From Bacillota bacterium (GTDB lineage: Bacteria; Bacillota; Clostridia; Oscillospirales; Acutalibacteraceae): 6,249 nucleotides of DNA. The stretch lies in assembly GCA_023418995.1 (NCBI GenBank), contig JAEZYP010000042.1, positions 1 through 6,249 on the forward strand, in the 5' to 3' direction. Both the position numbers and the translations under genes were made by a program. This document shows positions 1 through 6,228 of this stretch, one piece after another (position 1 is the first letter of the stretch; each line of letters starts with the position of its first letter). The notes beneath the pieces were generated by a model. It was not told the DNA's origin. It did no database searches and saw nothing but the letters and a program-made list of their open reading frames with translations.

Positions 1-1
1 G

Positions 2-943
2 GAAGGCGTCGAGGTGCGTGTTATCTATGACGGCTTTGGCTGTCTGATGACGTTGCCAGATAACTATTTTGAGGTGCTGCGCCAAAAGGGAATCAACTGC
101 ATTGAATTTAATCCGCTGATCCCGGTGGTGACGCTGCTGATGAACAACCGTGATCACCGTAAAATTCTGGTTGTAGATGGGCGCGTCGGTTTTATGGGAG
201 GCGTCAATATTGCGGATGAATATATTAACGCCATCAATCGGGTCGGGCATTGGAAGGCCGCAGCCGTAATGCTAAACGGCGAGGCAGTCTGGAGCCTAAC
301 AGCCATGTTTCTTTCTATATGGGATGCCGTCACTGGCGAAGATACGCAAAAAGAGTTTTACCGCGCACCGCCAACAGAGGATGATGCATCCAACGGTATT
401 GTCCAGCCCTATTCCGATACACCACTTGACGGTGAGCAAGTTGGGGAAATGGTTTATCTCAATATCATCAACCGCGCTGTCAAATATGTCTACATCTGCA
501 CACCCTATCTGATTGTTGATAATGAAACTGTTACCGCGCTGCTGCTGGCAGCTAAAAACGGGGTGGACGTCCGCATCATAACACCCCATCAGGGTGATAA
601 ATGGTATGTGCATATGGTTACCCGTGCCTATTATGCCCAGCTTGTGCGGGGCGGGGTCAAAATCTATGAATATACGCCTGGTTTTATCCACGCAAAAACC
701 TTTGTAGCCGACGATGAGGTCGCCACAGTGGGCACTATCAATCTGGACTATCGTAGTTTTTATCTACACTTTGAGTGTGGCGTATGGATGGCGCGGACCA
801 ATGCCGTGTGTGATATTCGGACAGACTTCTTAAACACGCTAGAACTTTGTGAGCCGGTCAACGCTGATAGTAAACAATTAAAATTCGGCTGTATACTGCG
901 GCTGGTTAGTGCGGTGCTGCGGCTGTTTTCGCCCCTAATGTAA
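2..943 (+). CDS. cls: Cardiolipin synthase, C-terminal part (5' end outside window)
   Basis: Membrane phospholipase-D-superfamily enzyme that makes cardiolipin, in bacteria usually from two phosphatidylglycerol molecules. The visible part carries both HKD catalytic motifs (HxKxxxxD): the first as HRKILVVD at bases 155-178, followed by GGVNIADEY, and the second as HAKTFVAD at 689-712, followed by the family-typical GTINLDYRS. The frame is open to the left edge (EGVEVRVIYD, a typical interior Cls segment), so the GTG at 14 is an internal valine and not a start. About 313 codons are present; full-length family members have roughly 480-520 residues, so the N-terminal transmembrane helices and linker are missing because of the window edge, not because the gene is broken. 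The protein ends with the hydrophobic Cls-like tail RLFSPLM and a TAA. An IclR-family gene follows after 45 nt with no terminator between. Family assignment is secure; the exact lipid product is inferred from the family. Confidence 0.95.
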   Translation, partial: EGVEVRVIYDGFGCLMTLPDNYFEVLRQKGINCIEFNPLIPVVTLLMNNRDHRKILVVDGRVGFMGGVNIADEYINAINRVGHWKAAAVMLNGEAVWSLTAMFLSIWDAVTGEDTQKEFYRAPPTEDDASNGIVQPYSDTPLDGEQVGEMVYLNIINRAVKYVYICTPYLIVDNETVTALLLAAKNGVDVRIITPHQGDKWYVHMVTRAYYAQLVRGGVKIYEYTPGFIHAKTFVADDEVATVGTINLDYRSFYLHFECGVWMARTNAVCDIRTDFLNTLELCEPVNADSKQLKFGCILRLVSAVLRLFSPLM

Positions 944-988
944 TACAATAAGCCAATAGATGGCGTTAAATAAAAGGAGGCATGCCTT

Positions 989-1792
989 ATGAAAAGAAAC
1001 ATGGGTACGGATAAGACCACGCGTTCCAATCAGTCTTCTGAGAAAATGCTTGCAATCTTAGAGCGCATGTCCGAGCAGGATGAACCGATACGTTTGCAGG
1101 ATATCTCCCGCTTGGTCGGGATGAATGAAAGCACCGCGCTGCGCTATATCGCCACGCTGCAAAAGAGTGGGTATGTGGTGCAGGACTCCGATACCGGACG
1201 GTATTCGCTTACTTATAAGATTTGTGCGGTGGCTGCTAATGTGTCCAGCCGCAAAAATATCCGCAATATCTGTTCACCCTACCTGCGCTCGATCGCACAT
1301 ATTTTTTCTGAGTCGGCTAACGTCGCTGAAGAACATAACATGATGGTGGTATATATCGAGGCGATTAGCGGCCCGCGCCAGCTTTTGATGACCACTCGCC
1401 GCGTGGGAAATGTTTCTCCCATGCACTGTACGGCGGTGGGCAAGCTGTTGCTTCTCAACTACAGCCAGCAGCAGCTTCAACAGTATATTGCCGCTAAGGG
1501 GCTGCCGACACTTACCGACCATACCATCACTGAGCCTGCCCGTTTGTTTGCTGAGCTAGATAAGATTCGCGCACAGGGCTATGCCTTTGACAACGAGGAA
1601 TATGAGCCGGGTGCCAGATGTGTGGCCGCACCGATCTATGACTACACCGGCAACATCATTGCAGGCCTTAGCGTCAGTGGCCCGATCACCCGTATGACCG
1701 ACGAACATATCTATGAAAAGCTTCCTTTTTTACTTGACGCGGCACAGCAGATTTCGCTGCGTATGGGCTACGAAGGACGCTTATTGCGGTAA
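989..1792 (+). CDS. IclR-family transcriptional regulator
   Basis: DNA-binding regulator of 267 residues, the usual length for the family. Residues about 17-75 form the N-terminal winged helix-turn-helix (LQDISRLVGMNESTALRYI at 36-54 as the HTH, then a wing around GYVVQDSDTGRYSL). Residues about 90-260 are the IclR effector-binding domain, with the signature MHCTAVGKLLL at 145-155 and the later stretch GYAFDNEEYEPGARCVAAPI at 197-216. The start ATG is preceded by AAGGAGG (974-980) at 8-nt spacing; the ATG at 982 is too close to that site and is not in this frame. Family members are dimers or tetramers that often control catabolic operons in response to small organic acids or sugars. The ligand and targets cannot be read from the sequence. 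It sits downstream of cls in the same direction, with no obvious functional link to it. Nothing suggests damage or truncation. Confidence 0.93.
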   Translation: MKRNMGTDKTTRSNQSSEKMLAILERMSEQDEPIRLQDISRLVGMNESTALRYIATLQKSGYVVQDSDTGRYSLTYKICAVAANVSSRKNIRNICSPYLRSIAHIFSESANVAEEHNMMVVYIEAISGPRQLLMTTRRVGNVSPMHCTAVGKLLLLNYSQQQLQQYIAAKGLPTLTDHTITEPARLFAELDKIRAQGYAFDNEEYEPGARCVAAPIYDYTGNIIAGLSVSGPITRMTDEHIYEKLPFLLDAAQQISLRMGYEGRLLR

Positions 1793-1817
1793 CTTGGTGA
1801 CTACGAGAACAAAAAAC

Positions 1818-1870
1818 TCCGCCCTTTTGGGTCAGGCATCGAAGTGTGCCACCAGCAGGGCGGATAATTT
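1818..1870 (+). terminator. Probable terminator hairpin after the IclR gene
   Basis: Perfect 8-bp outer stem TCCGCCCT (1818-1825) with AGGGCGGA (1857-1864). The loop can pair further: GGT (1830-1832) with ACC (1851-1853) and GGCA (1835-1838) with TGCC (1847-1850). It begins 25 nt after the regulator stop codon and is followed by ATAATTTT, only a weak T-tract. Position and GC-rich stem fit an intrinsic terminator; the short T-run and long loop lower confidence. Confidence 0.5.
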
Positions 1871-1901
1871 TGTGTAAAATTAAATTCTACTGGCAATAAC
1901 C

Positions 1902-1932
1902 TTACAAAAAATCGACACTTCTGTGGTAGAAT
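1902..1932 (+). promoter_or_regulatory. Candidate promoter for the capA-like gene (weak)
   Basis: An extended -10 element TGGTAGAAT lies at 1924-1932 (5 of 6 matches to TATAAT plus the upstream TG). The only -35-like hexamer is TTACAA at 1902-1907, a poor match with a long 19-nt spacer. It would give a leader of about 165 nt before the capA-like start. An alternative is GCCACA (1941-1946) with TATTAT (1964-1969), spaced 17 nt. Neither is strong; the stretch from the 1870s to 2092 holds no other gene or clear riboswitch that I recognise. Confidence 0.3.
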
Positions 1933-1947
1933 AAAATGTAGCCACAG
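1921..1947. repeat. Inverted repeat CTGTGG-N15-CCACAG, possible operator
   Basis: CTGTGG at 1921-1926 and CCACAG at 1942-1947 are perfect reverse complements whose starts are 21 bp apart, about two helical turns. The repeat brackets the candidate -10 element at 1927-1932. That spacing would suit a dimeric DNA-binding protein, but the same bases could form an RNA hairpin, and a 6-bp repeat can occur by chance. The right arm can alternatively pair locally (GCCA 1941-1944 with TGGC 1951-1954). Confidence 0.3.
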
Positions 1948-2103
1948 GTATGGCAGGACAACTTATTATACAAATGTTCGATTGGGCATTTAAAGCAAAA
2001 GCGGGCATGCTGTAATGTCTGTATGGGAAAACCCTGCGGATAATAGAGAACCGGTTTTAACTAGCTGATCGTATATCTGTATGAGGATACTTGGAGGAAA
2101 TGG

Positions 2104-3345
2104 ATGAAAAGAACAGGTGCGCTTAAACTGATAGCGCTGGTGCTGCTGCATTCGCTTTCTGCAATCGGATTATTTTGGGCGACGACCAATTTAGACATTC
2201 ATAGCTTTTATAAGGGCGAACCTTCTGTATCGGCTTCTGAATCCGCGCCGGAGTCACAACCCGAGCCCGAGCCCGAACCGGAATCTTCGAAGCTGCACTT
2301 TATGGCAGCGGGCGATAATCTAATCCACGATAATATATATAAACAAGCTTCGGCACGTACCGGGGGAAAAGGATTTGATTTTGACCCGCCCTATCAACAT
2401 ATTGCGGGACTATTTCAAGAAGCCGATGTCGCATTTATTAATCAGGAGACCATAATAGCCGAAAGTGTTTATCCACTGTCAGGTTATCCGTTGTTTAATT
2501 CACCGGAAGCGGTGGGCGACAAGATTGTAGATATGGGCTTTAACGTGGTGTGCATGGCTAATAACCACATGTTCGACATGGGAGAAACCGGCTTGATTGC
2601 CGCGATGGATTATTGGGGTGCCAAACCGGATGTACTGTCCATGGGGACTTGGCGTGCCGAAGAGGATATGCAGAAGCCTTTAACGATCAAGAAAAATGGC
2701 ATTACTATCGGTTTTGTACCGATCACTGAACATACAAATGGACTCAAGCTGCCTGCTGAAACACCGCTGCGGTTTATTCGTTCGGACGAATACGACCTAA
2801 TGAAGCAACAAGTGGAGTTGGCCCGCGCCAACAGCGATTTTGTGGTAGTCTCGATTCACTGGGGCACTGAAAACAGCAACAGCACCAACGACAATCAGCT
2901 TGAGCTGGCGCAGATGTTTGCCGATTGGGGTGTTGACCTGCTGCTGGGTCACCATTCTCACACGTTGCAGCCGATGGAATGGCGAACCGGACAAAGCGGC
3001 AACCGCATGCTGGTAACCTATTCGCTGGGTAACTTCATTTCGAGTATGCTTGACCCGCAAAATATGCTGGGTGGCGTCCTTGATTTGGATATCGAAAAGG
3101 ATGCAAAAACAGGTGAGACAGCGATCACCCGGGCCAAGATGATTCCGGTTGTCACGCAGTATGATACTACCGGGCGCAAGGATGTGCGAATTTATCCATT
3201 CGTCGAGTACACGGATGAGCTGGTAAAAAAACACGGTATGACGCAGTGGCATGGCCAGTTCTCGCTGTCGTACCTGTCTAATATCATTAAAAAGAATATT
3301 CCGGCAGAATTCTTAAACGACGATGTCTTAGGAAAATTAGGTTAA
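2104..3345 (+). CDS. CapA-family (PGA_cap) membrane-anchored or secreted protein
   Basis: Protein of 413 residues from the CapA/poly-gamma-glutamate capsule family, which has a metallophosphatase-like fold. A basic start (MKR) and one hydrophobic segment at about 8-28 form a signal peptide or anchor; there is no lipobox cysteine. A Ser/Pro/Glu-rich linker follows at about 41-62, including four tandem Pro-Glu units (53-60, bases 2260-2283). The domain begins at about residue 63 with the family motifs in order: AAGDNLIHD (68-76), NQE (113-115), ANNHMFDMG (152-160), SIHWGTE (250-256), GHHSHTLQPME (282-292) and YSLGNF (306-311). The conserved Asp, Asn and His residues expected for metal binding are present. 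The start is set by GGAGG (2093-2097), 6 nt before the ATG; the ATG at 2100 is out of frame. No capB, capC or other capsule gene is visible next to it, so a role in polyglutamate export or anchoring is only a family default; an envelope phosphoesterase-like function is equally possible. Confidence 0.9.
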   Translation: MKRTGALKLIALVLLHSLSAIGLFWATTNLDIHSFYKGEPSVSASESAPESQPEPEPEPESSKLHFMAAGDNLIHDNIYKQASARTGGKGFDFDPPYQHIAGLFQEADVAFINQETIIAESVYPLSGYPLFNSPEAVGDKIVDMGFNVVCMANNHMFDMGETGLIAAMDYWGAKPDVLSMGTWRAEEDMQKPLTIKKNGITIGFVPITEHTNGLKLPAETPLRFIRSDEYDLMKQQVELARANSDFVVVSIHWGTENSNSTNDNQLELAQMFADWGVDLLLGHHSHTLQPMEWRTGQSGNRMLVTYSLGNFISSMLDPQNMLGGVLDLDIEKDAKTGETAITRAKMIPVVTQYDTTGRKDVRIYPFVEYTDELVKKHGMTQWHGQFSLSYLSNIIKKNIPAEFLNDDVLGKLG

Positions 3346-3439
3346 AGGCCTGCAGACTGTCGAAGAGGTGGTTTTCGTTTTGCTAAGCATCGGGGGAATA
3401 GTGTGAAAGGGGGGCGGTGAGTCCCCACTTTCGCGTTGA

Positions 3440-3456
3440 GGTGCACAAAGTGCACC
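3440..3456. repeat. Short perfect hairpin GGTGCAC-AAA-GTGCACC
   Basis: A 7-bp perfect inverted repeat with a 3-nt loop, part of the hairpin array. It has no T-tract on either side, so it is not a terminator by itself. Confidence 0.6.
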
Positions 3457-3477
3457 GGATTGTTCGCCCGCAGGCGA

Positions 3478-3503
3478 CAAAACGGGCAATCTTGCCCGTT
3501 TTG
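3478..3503. terminator. Bidirectional intrinsic terminator candidate
   Basis: CAAAACGGGCAA (3478-3489) is the exact reverse complement of TTGCCCGTTTTG (3492-3503), with only TC between. Read from either strand, a CGGGCAA/TTGCCCG stem is followed by TTTTG, the layout of a bidirectional terminator. It lies 132 nt past the capA-like stop and 121 nt past the dehydratase stop, between these convergent genes. The T-run is only four long. Confidence 0.6.
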
Positions 3504-3555
3504 CGAAGCTTGGCAGAAAAAATCGAGCGGAGCGGAAGACTTTTTGATAAGCTGA

Positions 3556-3589
3556 AGGCCTCTGAACTGTATATACAGATCAGAGGCCT
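3556..3589. terminator. Strong stem-loop just past the dehydratase gene
   Basis: AGGCCTCTGA (3556-3565) and TCAGAGGCCT (3580-3589) form a perfect 10-bp stem. After one A-A mismatch the loop contains the self-complementary CTGTATATACAG (3567-3578), which extends the stem. It starts 35 nt beyond the minus-strand dehydratase stop codon. The flank is GTTTATA on the plus strand and lacks a T-run on the minus strand, so it may act as a weak terminator or as a 3'-end stabilising hairpin. Confidence 0.5.
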
Positions 3590-3624
3590 GTTTATATGCT
3601 CCCCGTTGAAATTCTATTTGCAGT

Positions 3625-4575
3625 TTAAAGAATTGCCTTTAAAAGGGTAGGGTCAATGTTTCCACCCGAGATAACAAAGCAAACTTTTTCATCCGCCTTT
3701 ACATTGAGCTTTTTGGCAAGCGCGGCAGCAACCGGCATTGAGGATGAGGGCTCGGCTATAACTTTGGCGGATAAAACAGTCAGCTTCATAGCGGCGCGAA
3801 TCTCCTCATCGGTGACGGAAATCAGTGTATCTACCAACTGTTCAATCATCTCAAAGTTGTCCGGGTCAGCGTGGTCGGTACGGGTGCCATCGGCAATCGT
3901 ATCCACATTATCAAGCCACACCGGTTTTTTTGCTTGGCGGCTGGCGCTGTATCGGGGCGCGCCTGTCGGTTCTGTTCCGATAATCCGGATATCGGGCTTT
4001 ATCGCCTTGGCGGCAGTCGCAATGCCGGAGAGCATGCCCCCGCCTCCGACCGGCGATACAATAGTGGCCATATCAGCCTCATCCTGTAAAATCTCTATGG
4101 CGATAGTACCCTGACCGGCTCTAACATAGTCGTTCGCGTAAGGGTGAATGAGCGTTCTTCCCTCCTGCTGCACCAGTTCGTTGGCCTTTTCATCGCGTTC
4201 ACTCGAACGTGTTCCCGCCAGCAGAACCGTTGCGCCGTAAGATTTTGTTCCCGCCAACTTGACAGGGTTAACGTTTTCAGGCATGACAATAACCGCGTCA
4301 AGCCCTAAAAGCTTGGCGGCGCAGGCAACCCCCTGCGCATGGTTGCCGCTGGAACAACACACCACACCGTTTTTTTTCTGCTCATCGGTTAAGCAGAGCA
4401 TGGCGTTGATAGCGCCCCGTATTTTGAACGAGCCTGTGACCTGTAAATTTTCGGGCTTGAGATAGACCATGCAACCCAGTGCCGCATCCAAAGCGGGTAC
4501 ACGCAGCAGCGGTGTGCGGACGATATAGGAAGAAATTCTTTTTTGTGCCTCTAAAACATCCGAATAAGTGATCAT
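3625..4575 (-). CDS. PLP-dependent threonine/serine dehydratase (ammonia-lyase), no ACT domain
   Basis: Fold-type II PLP enzyme of 316 residues that would deaminate L-threonine to 2-oxobutanoate, or L-serine to pyruvate, in the cytosol. Visible motifs: GSFKIRGA (48-55) with the PLP Schiff-base lysine K51; SSGNHAQG (75-82), the substrate/PLP loop; GGGG (177-180), the phosphate-binding glycine loop; GTEP (200-203); and SGGNID (303-308) at the C-terminal end of the fold. The length matches catabolic TdcB-type enzymes and eukaryote-like serine racemases. The C-terminal ACT-like regulatory domain of biosynthetic IlvA is absent, so isoleucine feedback is unlikely. The start is supported by AGGAG (plus-strand bases 4584-4588), 8 nt before the ATG. 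It begins 43 nt after the malQ stop on the same strand with no terminator between, which suggests co-transcription. Serine racemase or hydroxyaspartate dehydratase activity cannot be excluded by sequence alone. Confidence 0.92.
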   Translation of the reverse strand: MITYSDVLEAQKRISSYIVRTPLLRVPALDAALGCMVYLKPENLQVTGSFKIRGAINAMLCLTDEQKKNGVVCCSSGNHAQGVACAAKLLGLDAVIVMPENVNPVKLAGTKSYGATVLLAGTRSSERDEKANELVQQEGRTLIHPYANDYVRAGQGTIAIEILQDEADMATIVSPVGGGGMLSGIATAAKAIKPDIRIIGTEPTGAPRYSASRQAKKPVWLDNVDTIADGTRTDHADPDNFEMIEQLVDTLISVTDEEIRAAMKLTVLSAKVIAEPSSSMPVAAALAKKLNVKADEKVCFVISGGNIDPTLLKAIL

Positions 4576-4618
4576 ATAAACAGCTCCTTTTTATTTGCAA
4601 TTCACAAAGATCATTAGT

Positions 4619-6097
4619 TTAACCACGCCCATAAGTATGCGTGATTTTTTTCAGGCGATAGGCCACCTCTGGGTTCAAAGCGTCCGACCGCACACGCCAA
4701 GACCAGTTTTTATCCCCAGTTGTGCCTGGAAAGTTTACCCTAGCAGCCGCCCCCAAGCCGAGGATGTCCTGTAGCGGGGCGATGGCCAAACGACTTGGGG
4801 ACATCCATGCGCCGCATACGGCGCCCCATCCAAAGCCTTCTTCGGGTCGAAGACGAAGATAATCAAAAGCAAATGCTTGCTTCTCAGGGCCTGCTTCAGA
4901 AAACAACCATTGAACAAAGGTGGGAGTATCATGCGTGCCGGTATACATCACCGAATCAACAGGGCAATTGTGAGGAAGATAACTGCTGTCCCCGACCGGA
5001 TCAAAGGCATAAACTAATACCTTCATACCAGGCAGCCCTGAGCCAAGAATAAAATTTCGAGCAGCTTCATCTAAATCGCCTAAGTCTTCCGCAATAAGAG
5101 TCAGTTCAGGAACCTGTTGGGTCAAAAAGTCTATCAAAGGCTGCCCGGGTGCTCTTTCCCAGCGTCCTTCCAGCGCACTTTGTGCCTGAGCCGGAATAGA
5201 CCAGTAAGTGTGGAACCCGCGAAAATGATCTATTCGCACCATGTCGTAGAGCATCGCAGCGTTTTGCAATCGCGCGGTCCACCAGTCAAAAAGGGCTGCC
5301 CGCTGGTTTTCCCAATCATACAGGGGATTGCCCCAGTGCTGCCCCTTATCGGAAAATGCATCTGGTGGAACCCCTGCGACACGGGTTGGTTTAAGTTTCT
5401 CATCGACTTGGAAAAGTGCCGGGTCAGACCACACTTGAACACTGTCGGCTGAGACGTAGATAGGGATATCGCCCATAATAACTATACCGTGTGCTTTGGC
5501 ATAGCGCCTTAGCTCCGCCCATTGGCGAAAAAAGTGATACTGTATAAAGATCTCAAAGTTTATCTCATCGGCAAGCTTAATGCGGTACTGAGCCAAAGTT
5601 GCAGCATCGCGCAGACGCGCAGCTTCATCGGGCCACTGGTTCAGGGGACACTCAAAATACTTACTGAGAGCAGCAAAAAGAGCATGGTCAGGTAGCCATT
5701 TAACCTGCTGCTCCAGAAATTCAGACCTAGCCGCTGTATTATCGTCCCGCGTCCAGGCTTTTTTTAATAGTAGAAAACGATTTTGCTGAAGCCAGTTATA
5801 ATCCACATGGTCAGGATCAAGAAAACATGCGGTAGCCAGCTCCTCCGGTGTAAGCAACCACTGCACCGCCAAATCTTCTAAATCCAATATCAGAGGGTTG
5901 CCCGCAAACGCTGAGGGGGACATATAAGGGGAGTTGCCGATTCCACATGGAACCAGCGGGAGAACCTGCCAGACTTTCTGACCCGCTGCTGCAAGAAAAT
6001 CGATAAATTGTCGGGCGCTTTTTCCCAATGTGCCAATGCCGTAATCTCCGGGAAGGGAAAATACGGGGAGCAGGACACCGCTGGATCGTCCTTTCAT
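4619..6097 (-). CDS. malQ: 4-alpha-glucanotransferase (amylomaltase, GH77)
   Basis: Cytosolic enzyme of 492 residues that transfers alpha-1,4-glucan segments between maltooligosaccharides and releases glucose, used in maltodextrin and glycogen turnover. GH77 landmarks in order: LLPVFSLPGDYGIGTLG (9-25); GNSPYMSPSAFAGNP (54-68); GDIPIYVSADSVQVW (209-223); GVPPDAFSDKGQHWGNPLYDW (split here as 242-251 and 252-262), the loop near the active site; VRIDHFRG (287-294) with the nucleophile D290; IAEDLG (335-340) with the acid/base E337; TGTHDTPT (386-393) with D390; and NFPGTTGDKNWSWR (455-468) near the end. All three catalytic acids are present and the length is normal for the short bacterial type. 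The start at 6097 has GGAGG 6 nt upstream; the in-frame ATG at 6184 would add 29 unconserved residues and place the promoter inside the gene. It is the first gene of a probable two-gene unit with the dehydratase. No other glycogen or maltose gene is visible. Confidence 0.96.
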   Translation of the reverse strand: MKGRSSGVLLPVFSLPGDYGIGTLGKSARQFIDFLAAAGQKVWQVLPLVPCGIGNSPYMSPSAFAGNPLILDLEDLAVQWLLTPEELATACFLDPDHVDYNWLQQNRFLLLKKAWTRDDNTAARSEFLEQQVKWLPDHALFAALSKYFECPLNQWPDEAARLRDAATLAQYRIKLADEINFEIFIQYHFFRQWAELRRYAKAHGIVIMGDIPIYVSADSVQVWSDPALFQVDEKLKPTRVAGVPPDAFSDKGQHWGNPLYDWENQRAALFDWWTARLQNAAMLYDMVRIDHFRGFHTYWSIPAQAQSALEGRWERAPGQPLIDFLTQQVPELTLIAEDLGDLDEAARNFILGSGLPGMKVLVYAFDPVGDSSYLPHNCPVDSVMYTGTHDTPTFVQWLFSEAGPEKQAFAFDYLRLRPEEGFGWGAVCGAWMSPSRLAIAPLQDILGLGAAARVNFPGTTGDKNWSWRVRSDALNPEVAYRLKKITHTYGRG

Positions 6098-6103
6098 GGG
6101 AAA

Positions 6104-6108
6104 CCTCC
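6104..6108 (-). promoter_or_regulatory. Ribosome binding site that fixes the malQ start
   Basis: The minus strand reads GGAGG followed by 6 nt and then ATG at 6097. This choice agrees with GH77 proteins, whose conserved sequence begins almost at the N-terminus (here GVLLP at residues 7-11). Confidence 0.85.
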
Positions 6109-6127
6109 AATCAAACTGGATAAAAAT

Positions 6128-6156
6128 ATTATACAGCGCAAAAGGACGAAAGGCAA
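6128..6156 (-). promoter_or_regulatory. Sigma-A/sigma-70-type promoter of malQ
   Basis: On the minus strand, TTGCCT (6156-6151; 4 of 6 matches to TTGACA) is followed after exactly 17 nt by a consensus TATAAT (6133-6128). Transcription would start near 6121, leaving a leader of about 25 nt before the ATG at 6097. It sits just downstream of the terminator at 6195-6228, as expected for an independent unit. No clear operator palindrome is seen around it. Confidence 0.75.
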
Positions 6157-6194
6157 TGCTGCAACCGATCCCTGGCACGGTCAAAATGTAGTAT

Positions 6195-6228
6195 AAAAAG
6201 GTCGCTGATAAAAATCAGCGACCTTTTT
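6195..6228. terminator. Perfect bidirectional intrinsic terminator
   Basis: AAAAAGGTCGCTGAT (6195-6209) and ATCAGCGACCTTTTT (6214-6228) are perfect reverse complements with a 4-nt AAAA loop: a GC-containing 10-bp stem flanked by A5 and T5, so it would work in both directions. It lies upstream of the malQ promoter, so it probably ends leftward transcription from a gene beyond the right edge. The last 21 nt of the window show nothing identifiable. Confidence 0.88.

Larger units (their letters stand above)
3403..3589. other. Dense array of hairpins between convergent genes
   Basis: This 187-nt intergenic stretch can fold into about six consecutive stem-loops with only short gaps: GTGAAAG-GGGG with CCCC-a-CTTTCGC (3403-3434, one bulge and a G-T pair); GGTGCAC-AAA-GTGCACC (3440-3456); TCGCC-CGCA-GGCGA (3464-3477); a 12-bp arm palindrome (3478-3503); AGCTT with AAGCT (3507-3553), holding an A-run, two tandem GAGCG units and a T-run; and a 10-bp arm repeat (3556-3589). 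An open reading frame crosses it but shows no family features. It may be stacked terminators, a dispersed palindromic repeat of the genome, or a structured RNA; the sequence alone does not decide. Confidence 0.55.

Noticed and set aside
14..16. GTG at 14 as the start of the cardiolipin synthase gene
   Set aside because: The frame continues open to the left edge with family-typical residues (GVEVRVIYD), and about 170-200 N-terminal residues of the usual protein are missing.
2039..2044. GATAAT as a -10 element close to the capA-like gene
   Set aside because: It matches 5 of 6 bases of the -10 consensus, but no -35-like hexamer lies 16-18 nt upstream and the extended TG is wrongly spaced.
3417..3650. 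A 77-codon open frame on the plus strand through the hairpin array
   Set aside because: It would start at a GTG inside the first hairpin, its sequence mirrors the inverted repeats, it has no recognisable domain, and its end overlaps the 3' end of the dehydratase gene antisense.
3656..4114. Plus-strand 152-codon frame opposite the dehydratase gene
   Set aside because: It is antisense to a gene with complete family motifs and gives a low-complexity, motif-free protein.
5117..5452. Plus-strand 111-codon frame opposite malQ
   Set aside because: It lies wholly antisense within the conserved GH77 coding sequence, with no domain of its own.
6098..6184. N-terminal extension of malQ by 29 residues from the ATG at 6184
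   Set aside because: The added residues are not GH77-like, there is a good ribosome binding site only at the ATG at 6097, and the -10/-35 elements lie inside the extension.
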